From Coffea arabica (Eukaryota; Streptophyta; Magnoliopsida; Gentianales; Rubiaceae): a stretch of DNA of 64,000 nt. Position numbers and translations under genes: made by a program. The stretch covers positions 20,664,001 to 20,728,000 of the forward strand of contig NC_092312.1 of NCBI RefSeq assembly GCF_036785885.1. Reading direction: 5' to 3'. Each line of letters starts with the position of its first letter. Position 1 is the first letter of the stretch. Shown here one piece after another: positions 38,766-48,635 of the stretch. A model generated the notes under the pieces. It made no database searches. It was not told the origin of the DNA and saw only the letters and a program-made list of their open reading frames with translations.

Positions 38766-41740
38766 ATGAAGATGGCGAAGGGGCAATCCCTGTTTAGGAG
38801 GAGGAAGAAGGCTTCGCTGCCTCCCCACCCACCGGAGATTGAAGCTACCACTAGCTCTGCCCTGGTGCCGGTCGTGCCCAATAATAATAATAATAATTTT
38901 GCTTCTTCTTCTTCTACGGCGATTGTGGCAGCCGCCGGGAATAATAATAAGGCTTCTGTCGGGAAGAAGAAGGCGGGTGGGGCGGCGAGGCTGTGGATGA
39001 GGTTTGATCGGACGGGGCAGTCGGAGTTGATTGAGTGCGATAAAAGCGTCATTATTAAGCGCGTCTCTATACCTGCTCGTGATCTCCGAATTCTCGGCCC
39101 TGTCTTCTCTCATTCCTCCAGTATTCTTGGTAAATTTGTTTTATTCATTAGTTAATACTAGCAACGATCTTCATCTTATCCTCTGAACCCTCAAGTCGTT
39201 TCTAATCCATGGCGTTATCGTTGTTCTCCTTTTAAAGTCTACGTGCTTGTACTTTGATGGGAATAATGCATTGGTGATAAACAATTGCTCTGGTCTATTG
39301 CAATAACCTTTGACCTATAATAATCCTCACCTCACCTTCATTGCCTGATATAGGCTACAATGATATATGTGGTCGTTGCTTTGTGAATTATCTAGAATTT
39401 TGCGTCTTCATTTGCTGTGGTACCAAGATGATTCGCACTGATTTTCGGCCTTGAATCTGAGAGTTCAATAGCGGTACATTCTTCTCCTATTAGATGGGAG
39501 GGAAATTGTAGCACCTCTGCTATTACGAAAGAGATTAGTATTTTCAGCCTTGTACTCTAAACTTTTTTTATAGATTAACTCTGGAGACCCTCATCCTAAC
39601 CCTAACAGTCATTACACGGTTTCTCGTGACTGACAATTGAGCAGTTCAAGCATAGACTACTAGGCATCTGAATTTTTCATCAGTCAGGCCGTTATATGCC
39701 ATTGCTAGATTGTACAGGTTGATATTGGGCCTGTCTTTTCTTTTTCTTTGTTTGAATATAAATTCCACTAGGATCAAACCGAAAGTTGCTTGTGCATCTG
39801 GGAGTTGAATTAGCCTTCCCTTTTTGGAATTCAACGAACAAATCTCTTAACTGCAGTGAATGCAACTCTTGAGCCCTTTTTGGGAGCAAGTATAGATTGT
39901 ATTTCCAGTTTGGAAAGAAGGGGGGGGGGCATAAAAATTTTTATTGAAGAGATTTAGTTATCCTTTTAGATAACATGGCCTAACTTTGTAGAGTTTTTGG
40001 CTTTCTGCTCATTTTACCCATATAAGCAATCATTTTTATGTTGTGAGATGATGCTGTTACGAGCTACCAAGATAGATGCTTGGAGATAAAATTGGTTCTC
40101 ATATATTCTAAACATCTTACTATTCTTGCTTTGAGATCAGGTGATAGGATTGGGTTGCTATTATTGGCGATTGAGCAAGATGAGAAGTTCCTTTTTCTAT
40201 TCTCTTGGTATGGTTTTAGACTGCTGACCCGGAGGCTTCCTAAATTTGTTGGGATGCTTATCATGATAAATGTGGTTACTTAGTGGACGAGGAAGACTGA
40301 ATTCAATTAAAATTTTCTAGTGGGTGCCCATGAGTGTGACCGTGGTTTTTCGTGTGGCCACTGTTGTTTTAATACTGTAGTTTGTCCCTTTTGGGGGTGT
40401 GGAAGTGTGTGAATCGACCGGTTAGATAAATCCTTGACACTTTCTTTTTTCCAATTTTTGTGTGATTTTTGTTGGCAATGTTGTGCATTTTTCTTGAGGG
40501 GATGGCTCTCCCTAAGGCTTAGAGCTCATAAATAACAAAAATAATGCCTCTGAGTAAGGGATGATCCTCAATGTATGTCTCATGGCTGGTATAGTCTATT
40601 ATCCTGCAAAAATCTCAGAAAGTGCATTTCTTTTCATTTTGATATTCTTCTTCTTCCTCTCCTTTTTTTTTGGATGAATTGAGCTCAATGAATTTCAAGA
40701 CTTTTACTTGTTCATTTTTGTTGTACTTTCCAACCTTTAATTTTTGCTTTTTGGTTTGCAGCTAGGGAAAAGGCTATGGTGGTCAATTTAGAGTTCATAA
40801 GAGCTATAGTTACAGCTGAAGAGGTATTGCTGGTTGATCCTCTGAGGCAGGATGTTCTTCCATTTGTTGATCAGCTGAGGCAGCAACTTCCTCACAAAAG
40901 TGCTTTCAAGAATGATGGAACTGGCCAAATAGTTGCGCAAGATGATGAGATGCTATTTCCAACATCTGAACAATGGTTGCCTGCACCAGAAACTGTTGAA
41001 GGTATGCAGGCAGAGCTTCCATTTGAGTTCCAGGTTCTGGAGATTGCATTAGAAGTGGTTTGTACATTCTTGGATTCCAGTGTGGCAGAGCTAGAGAGAG
41101 ATGCTTACCCTGTTTTAGATGAACTGGCTATGAATGTTAGCACCAAGAATCTTGAGCGTGTTCGGAGTTTAAAAAGCAATCTTACCCGATTGCTTGCACG
41201 TGTACAAAAGGTACTTATTTATTCAGTTTTGTTATTCAGGGCAAAATTTGGTTATCCCAACCTTACAGAAATGGGAGACAAAATCACGCTTTTACATGTC
41301 TCTGTCTTTTGGTTTTTTGCTGGAAAAGATTACAAGCAGAAGTTTCAACAAGTCATGCATATTGTCATTTGTTGGTCAGAATTGAAAGGACTGGTGTTGT
41401 TTGGTGACTAATAAAAAAGATTGAATGCATTAACACAAGCTTGGTGTGCTGGTGTGGTTCGTTAGTAGGGTAGGATTGAAGTGAGTGGAAGGTGGCAGAA
41501 GGGCTGGGAGGGGAGGGGTTCCGCACCATCTTTAAAAGCACCTCTAAAAACACCATGTTAAATGTTTTTGTAGACACCCATCTACAGTTGGAACTTTTTT
41601 TAAAAACACCCATTCAGATGGACTCCCAGTTATTTTATCATGCTTAAGCCACGAAATGCTCTCCTGTTCTTCTCATTCATCAATGCTCAAAGCACCTGTC
41701 CTGTTTTAAGCTTTTCCATTTTCTGTACAAGTATGTATAT

Positions 41741-41785
<45 letters not shown>

Positions 41786-43474
41786 CTCCCTCCATGCCAT
41801 TGAAACTGTCATACTTTCCTTTTTGGTATGTCCCAAATTAGTGTCACCCAAAATAGCAAAAAATTTATCTACCAAATTCCAGTTCCTACCCTTAGTTTTG
41901 CTAGCTTTTTCTTTGTAGAGAGTGGTGCGCCCATTAACTCCTGCTTTGATCTGTTTGCTAGGCCAATCATCCACTTGAGTTGCACTGCATTTTGTTGGTT
42001 CATTAAATGGAGAAGCATGTTATCATGCAAGAAATTGGTTCAAATTTGAGATGGTATCAACAAAAAATACACGGGCCGACATTTATGATGATTGTCCCAT
42101 CTTGCAACTATTGAAACAAAAGATGACCGGTCAGTGCAATCTCATGTGGGCAAAATGGGAAAAACTTGCAGAATATACCACTACCTTTCCACCGTTCACA
42201 AAAAACACATATACTGAAGTGTAACAAAAATTATGGGACAGAGGGAGTACTATATTCCAATAGTTAGTCTTAAATATCTCTGATTGGCAAGTGGAACAAA
42301 TCAATGCAGATAATATAATGCCACACAAGAGCAGATTTTCCATCCGACTTCTTTATGGATCTTTTTTTTTTATTTTTATTTTTCACTGGAGCTTTGTTAA
42401 TGGAGCTTGTTTGTAGGTCAGAGATGAAATTGAACATCTTTTGGATGACAACGAAGACATGGCCCAGTTATACTTGACAAGGAAGTGGATTCAAAATCAG
42501 CAATCTGAGGCTCTATTGGGAGCTATGGTCTCAAATAACAATGTACCTGCTGCTACTCTTCTTCAACGACTTAATTCTACAACAAGTGGGAGTTTGACCA
42601 TCAATCATTCAAATGACGATGATGTTGAGGATTTGGAAATGTTGCTTGAGGCTTATTTCATGCAGTTGGATGGCACTCGTAACAAGATACTATCTGTGAG
42701 TGCTCTTTACCGACTGTAGTTTTCTTCGATTAGACCAAAAAAATTAAAATTGATAAGCATTGGTTTTGGTGGCACCCTTCCTCTTTTCTTGAGTTCCTGA
42801 AAAATCTATTGTGTAGTATTGAGAAATTCTTAGATGGTGGTCCTAGAAAACTCTTTTATTTCATTAACTTTGCTTGGAAGTTTGACATATGTGCAGAGTC
42901 TCTATTTTGTGATCCTGAAAGCTTCTATGGAGATTGAAGAGAAATGAAGCTTCTAAATTGTCTCTTTTAGAAAATTTTCCTGACTAGTCCCCAACATTCT
43001 GGCTTAATAAATTGAAGTTGTTTTCCTAAATAAACAGAGAAACAGATAAAACTTGTCTAGATCGTACTGAAAACTTGTTTCGTTTTTGTAGTCTTCTTGC
43101 CTATTTTGCTTTTCAAGTGAGGTGATTCAGCTACCCAGTTCCTCCTCCTACGTCCTCTTGTTGATGTTTTTTTCTTTCCCCCCTATTTTTTGCAGGTTCG
43201 GGAATACATTGATGACACAGAGGATTATGTCAACATCCAACTTGACAACCAGCGAAACGAACTTATTCAATTGCAACTGACATTGACCATTGCCTCATTT
43301 GCGGTTGCTGTGGAGACTCTGATTGCTGGTGTGTTTGGGATGAATATCCCTTGTACACTCTACCAGACCAATGGGGTCTTCTGGCCGCTTGTCGGTGGTT
43401 GTACAGCGGGTTGTATGTTACTCTTCCTTCTCATTTTAGGATATGCAAGATGGAAGAAGCTTCTTGGGTCTTGA
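38766..43474 (+). CDS. MRS2-3: MRS2/CorA-type magnesium transporter, MRS2-3 like
   Basis: Four exons: 38766-39129, 40762-41210, 42417-42695, 43196-43474, giving 456 residues. The N-terminal 75 residues are low complexity with Asn, Ser and Ala runs coded by AAT and TCT microsatellites. Then come [70 protein letters not shown], and [20 protein letters not shown]. Two membrane helices at about 394-411 and 426-447 flank the signature GMN (412-414) that forms the selectivity filter. The end, [11 protein letters not shown], and the [12 protein letters not shown] stretch match the Arabidopsis MRS2-3 (MGT4) subgroup. It works as a pentamer moving Mg2+ across a membrane; which membrane cannot be read from sequence. 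Intron 2 holds a Stowaway element. An alternative start at the second Met (residue 3) is possible. Confidence 0.93.
41740..41783. repeat. (TA)n microsatellite abutting a Stowaway element
   Basis: About 20 TA units end exactly where the MITE terminal repeat begins. Since Stowaway inserts at TA, the microsatellite may have been the landing site. Confidence 0.85.
41784..42249. mobile_element. Stowaway-type MITE in MRS2 intron 2
   Basis: The left end TACTCCCTCCATGCCATT and the right end, read in reverse as TACTCCCTCTGTCCCATA, are the diagnostic Stowaway (Tc1/Mariner) terminal repeat with TA target duplications. About 462 bp, non-coding, AT-rich inside. Terminal repeats have drifted, so it is not a recent insertion. 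Confidence 0.85.
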
Positions 43475-44171
43475 ACTCATCTTTTATCTGTTAGGACCAG
43501 AAATGAAAAAGAAAAAAAAAATGGCAATACCGTTGGTTTTTCCCTTTTTTGGGGTGAAATTACTGTCTAAATTCATTCATCGCCTTCGCCCCGTTTTTTA
43601 AGTTTTGCAAGACATGGTCTCATATTTAGGGAAGACTCTCATCAAACAAGCACTGTACAATGTTGGGAACAACATGGAAGTGCAATCATACTATTTAACC
43701 CTGTTTTCCCTTCGTAATTCCTCCTCTTTCTTGTTGCTTACATGCAATCATCGGGTACTTGTGATGAACTGTGAGATGGCGATGGCCCCTTAAATTGGTG
43801 GTGCGGCGTTGTCTTCCCACGCCACAAGGGGGACCAACTGCTAGTTGCGTTGCATGGCATGGTTTCTCAATTGCTTTTAGGAATTACCTGGGCACAAGTT
43901 CCTTCTGGTTTGAGCTGTTATGATGGTTACTCGGCTCATAGAAAAGCTTCAATAAAGGAGCTTCTGGTTTGTGGCGGTAACAGCAAACACTATGGTCAAT
44001 ACCTGCAGTAAGTGGCATTATTGCTAATTTATTTGCCATGTTCGACGTCTCAGCATGTCTTCCCGATCCACGGGGTAGTTTGTGCGTTGACTCACGGAAA
44101 ACTACTAGTACTACATTACAGCAAAGTTGAAAAGTAGGTTGAATCATGATATTACACTATTGTCTTAAACG

Positions 44172-44385
44172 TGACATAAAGCTCTTAGCCTCCCGGGGCT
44201 AGATCACGCGGTCTGTGGCTGCTTCTGGCACTCGCAGGTCGTGGGGTCGAACCTCGCTTAACGTCTGGGTGCGGTTGGGGTGGCGCTGTACTCCAGGCGC
44301 AGGAGATTAGTCGGGTCGCCTTCGGGTCTTGACCTGAACACCCTTGTGTTGATAAAAAAAAAAAAAAATGACATAAAGCTCTTAG
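44172..44385 (+). mobile_element. tRNA-derived SINE with perfect 17-bp target duplication
   Basis: The body runs 44189-44368. The duplication TGACATAAAGCTCTTAG is identical at 44172-44188 and 44369-44385. The body is GC-rich against AT-rich surroundings, has a box-B-like GGGGTCGAACCTCGC near 44242-44257 and a box-A-like stretch about 40 bp earlier (GCTAGATCACGCGG), and ends in CTTGTGTTGAT plus a run of about 15 A. These are the marks of a short Pol III retroelement copied by LINE machinery. A perfect duplication and intact tail point to a young insertion. Confidence 0.88.
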
Positions 44386-44490
44386 ATGGCTAATGCTCTT
44401 CTAGTTTTTTTGATCTCTAGATTACCAAACAAATAAAAGCATTTTATGTTTGAACCTTGTCCGAAACAACTCTTAGATTCTTTGCGGTTG

Positions 44491-44568
44491 AGGATGTTGG
44501 CCTTTAACCCCTTTTCTTTTTTTCTTTTTTTTTTTTTTTTTTGGAAAAAAAGGATGTTGGCCTTTAAC
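44491..44568. mobile_element. Poly(T)-only retroinsertion with 18-bp duplication
   Basis: AGGATGTTGGCCTTTAAC is present at 44491-44508 and again at 44551-44568. Between them lie only 42 bp of mostly T. This is what a minus-strand, almost wholly 5'-truncated LINE or SINE copy leaves: a tail and a target duplication. Confidence 0.65.
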
Positions 44569-45323
44569 TTGAATTCCGAAACCTTTTATCCCAAGGGAGT
44601 GGGTAGGGACACAGCTCCAATCTCCATGGTGCAAGGGAAAAAAAATCACGCAACACAAGTTGACTCAATTGGTAAAGAGTTGTGTTGACGAGCGATTTGT
44701 AAATACCTCAGAGATCTAATTTAATTTCAGAAATCTGTTTTGATCGTGACGGTGATAGGAGCCGAACCCACACAAAATTTTTTTCTAAGAAAAAAAAGGC
44801 AAAAGAAATGAGATGAATTTACAGCAATGTTTACGGTTAAGTGTCGGGAATTGTGCTGCCGGAGTTGACCAGACTGGCACCGAAAGTGGAATTTTGGAAG
44901 CATTATGGTAAGGTTTGGGAGGAGAATAAAGTAGGAGTGGTCCTGCGATTTGAGTATTGACAGCCCATTTCCACTCATTCGCTCAGATGTGAATGCGTAA
45001 ATGCTTCTATATTAGGCTCGCACAATTAATCTACTCGCTTTTTTTGCCGCCACATTTTTTTTTCTTTTTTTTTCTTTTTTTTTAACAAAATTGGAGTAGT
45101 ATAACCATTCAAACCTGACAAATCAACTCCAGACTAGTTGAAAAGTGATTGCAGTTTGTTGAGCATTTCTCCAATTAAAGGGGCAGAAAGTTCTCCAATC
45201 AAAGTGTGACTAGTTTTATAGAATTAATGGCTGTGACCAATTCACGAGCTTACTTGGTAAGATTACATAACCCCCCAGCACACCTCTCTCTCTCTCTCTT
45301 GGCGCTTGATTAGCCTTTATCCT

Positions 45324-45381
45324 AATCGCAAACTACATCATTATCCCAAAAAAAAAAAAAAAAAGAAATCGCAAACTGCAT
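45324..45381. mobile_element. Probable poly(A)-tail insertion with near-perfect duplication
   Basis: AATCGCAAACTACAT (45324-45338) and AATCGCAAACTGCAT (45367-45381) differ at one base and flank a short piece ending in about 18 A. It may be a second tail-only retroinsertion or simple slippage. Confidence 0.4.
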
Positions 45382-46262
45382 TGTTCGACGTTACATTACC
45401 ACCAATAGGATGAAGACTCGGGCTTAAATAAAGGTGATAGTATTATATGGTACCACCACTTTCATTATCGTTACGCTTTTTCCTTTCTCCAATTCGTTGA
45501 TTAGCATCATTCTTAAAAATAAAAGTCGTGTTAACCTTTGGGTACAGTAATGAATCGATGGCATCTCAAATGAAAATTAAAGTGGCAAAACAGTTCAATA
45601 ATGTTACCCAATGAAGATTTATCACACCACAAATACATATACACAGCTAGCTAGTCCTTTTTTTTTTTTTTTTTTTTTTTTGTCAGCAACGATACATCTA
45701 TATAATCTACTCTATCCTAATCTAGGGGGAGGGGGATCCTAAGGAGGCTGTTGTAGGGACTAGTAAGTATACAGACCCAACTAGACCAAGAAAGTACTAT
45801 GACACAACCCTTAGATTAGTCGGGTACATAAAATACGCGTATACATGCACGCAGTTATAAGGACTGGCTTCTCTCCCTTGCATTAGACAAAACTTAACTC
45901 CATTATTCCCTAATAAATTTGTTTTAAAAAAAAATCAACACCACTCATAATATATTTCATCACTTGTATTAATTATACATAAAATTTCATATGAAATTAA
46001 CTAAGTTTTAAAAAATTTCTTATTACTCATCACAAATCTTATTACAATTTTGATTCTTTTTTTTCTTTTTTCTGATGTTAAGCTATTTCATATAAATTAA
46101 AGAATAAACTTTTTACGTAGTTGCTGTATGTCAACTTTTGTTATGCATGCATATAATTTAAATTCATATTACGTGGCATGATTTAAATCTATTAATATAA
46201 ACAAAAAATGCACGCTCATGGTGTATACAAAACTTACTCATCTCATTCTATTCTATTAGTGA

Positions 46263-46295
<33 letters not shown>

Positions 46296-46463
46296 ATTAT
46301 AATAATTTAGATATAAATAAATGACTACAGATAATAAGGGTGAGAACATAAAATATCAGAATCATAAAAAATGAAATTTTTTTTAAAAAAATCCGGTTAA
46401 TAGTTAATAGTGCTACTCAATCTGAGCCCCTACTCCAACCCAGCAGAGCCGTCAGCGACAAAC

Positions 46464-46630
46464 TAGAGAGAGAGAGAGAGAGAGACGGAGACAGACAGAG
46501 AGGCAGAGAGAGAGAGAGAGAGAGAGAGGAGTGGGGGCAACTTCGAGGAAGAGAGCAAACCCTAACCGAAACACTGAAAGAGAGAATTACCAAATCACGG
46601 TGACAAAGATCTTATTGATAGGCGCAATAA
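46464..46630 (+). promoter_or_regulatory. bZIP 5'UTR exon with GA runs and telo-box
   Basis: GA repeats (about 46464-46528) precede AAACCCTA (telo-box, 46557-46564). A donor GGCGCAATAAG|GTTAGC is at 46630/46631 and the matching acceptor TTGACAG at 48615, 20 bases before the start codon. So the leader is split by an intron of nearly 2 kb. The transcription start is not determined. Confidence 0.5.
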
Positions 46631-48007
46631 GGTTAGCATTTCATTTATACGTACAAAATGTTTGTGATACATAAAATTTATTTTATTTGATTTTGAATCA
46701 TCTGATTTCCCGTAATTTGTTGCTTTGGTTGGTGAGCAAATGTGGGTGGAAAAGCAATGAATCTTCTTCAGCTTTATTGTTTATTGTGTTTTTATAATTA
46801 ATGTTGGATTGGGAGCTGACTGAAAAACATGCTTAAAAAGTGTTGCAGTATGAAGCTTGAGATTTGAGAAATTTGTTGATGTCTGATTTGTTTAGGTAAT
46901 TTATACAAGCAGAAGTTGGGGGTTAATACTTGTGGTTCGTTTGGCAAAATAGGAAGCAAATCCTTTTTACTTTTGGGATGCGATGCAGTAGCATAAATAT
47001 GAATTTAAAAAAAAAAATAATCTGTACTTACAAGCATACATGTCCCATTTTGTCCAAATATACGAGATTCAGAGACTCTTTAGATTTAGGTGTCTTTTTT
47101 TCCGCTCAGTAAGTAGAAAATTTTGAATGGGAAGTGTTTTCCAATACAATTTGAGGATAATAGGATAGATTAAGGCAGTAATGATGAGAGCCTATCTGGA
47201 TGAATTCCTTTTATTAATCGACTGCTCTGCTGAAATAGTGTGTAGAGTGGAAACAGTTAACTAAAGCTGGAAAATTTTTAAGTGCTATTTTTCTTGAAAG
47301 ATGGGTTACGGAACCAGTACATATATGGTTCTGCAATTATGCGCATTTTTGCTCTCAACACCTTTTCACTGCTATAATTAGCTTGTTGGTGATTGAGGCT
47401 CCAATGTGGATTGAAATTTTGGTTTGTAATGTGTTTCCTTCTCAAATATATGTTTTCTTTCATTTCAGTCAACCCTATTGTGCTTCTTGCTATTCCGTTA
47501 TATGTCTTAACTGGTTTAACCAAGGTCCAACATAAGTTTTAGCCATCACATTTCTGTTAGATCTTCTTCTGCAGGTGTAGCAAAATAAAGCTTCATCCAA
47601 GTTTGGGTCCTATCAAAGTTAAGTTTATAGAGGGGCAGTTGATGCACTTGGCACTGGATTTTCTAGCTCCATCTTTGAAGAGTTGCTATAATTGGAATTT
47701 TCTTTTGTTCCTTATTCTATTTGGGTTTGAAGGTAGAGGTGCTTTAGGAAGTGCATTATATCACATCTGCTGTTGCTAAGTGCGCTAGTTTGCAAATGTA
47801 AAGGAGATGGTGGGCTGCTGGCATTTGACTTCTCAGGGACTAATTTAGTGATTTGCCTTTATAGCTTTATTTATGATTGTTTTAGTACTAAAGAAATAGT
47901 AAAGCAGATCACAATCGCAGCTCCTTGTTAGATGGATCTCTCTCTCTCTCTCTCTCTCTCTGGTGTTGTAAGTAGTTTTAAGTTGGATAGGTGGGAAGAC
48001 ATTTGTA

Positions 48008-48196
48008 TCCATTACTGGGATAAACAACAATGTTGTTTCAAATGCCACAATGCCTCCACATCTTTTTGTCTCCATTACTGGGATGAACGAGAATGTTGTT
48101 TCGAATGCCAAAATGCCTCCACATCTTTTTGTCTCCATTACTGGGGTAAACGAGAATGTTGTTTCGAATGCCAAAATGCCTCCACATCTTTTCTGT
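48008..48196 (+). repeat. 63-bp minisatellite, three copies, in the bZIP leader intron
   Basis: Units begin TCCATTACTGGG at 48008, 48071 and 48134. Copies 2 and 3 are almost identical. The period is divisible by three, so frames stay open on both strands; one plus-strand frame repeats CLHYWDERECCFECQNASTS. Confidence 0.88.
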
Positions 48197-48635
48197 CACA
48201 ACTCTTTATTGTTGCATCAAATTGATCTTGAGTTCTTGATCTAACAAAAGGCATTTCTCTTTTACATCGTGGTTTATGCTTTGATTATGTCTTTTGAAGC
48301 TAAGTTACACATAATTCCTCATGTCTGGTATCTAGTAAGTTATCTTTTAATGTCTGGTGAATGTATGTCTAGGAACAACACTTTGTGCTTGAGATGTGGT
48401 TCTCTGAATCCTTGTCTTTTCTCATAATGGAATGGTTAACTGTATTCCTACGAGCAACTACTTGGTTTCCTAATTACCGTGCTGATTTACTTGAGTCGAG
48501 ATACTTAATCTCATATTTTCTTATGCCAGGAATTTATCCTCCCTTTTCATACCTTTTATTGAAATGTCACTAATGTATTTCATTATGCAAATTTTGACTC
48601 ATTTTCCTTTGACAGGGACTAGTTGTGCTTGGGCT

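Larger units (their letters stand above)
43475..46440. other. Spacer between MRS2 and bZIP
   Basis: It holds the MRS2 3'UTR (to about 43800), the SINE, two poly(A/T) insertions with flanking duplications, T runs (about 45059-45085 and 45658-45680), an (AT)n run at 46266-46292 and AT-rich DNA that includes the bZIP promoter. No other gene seen. Confidence 0.55.

Noticed and set aside
44650-44780. Second SINE candidate (GACTCAATTGGTAAAGAG resembles a box A)
   Set aside because: No convincing box B at the right distance, and no target duplication found.
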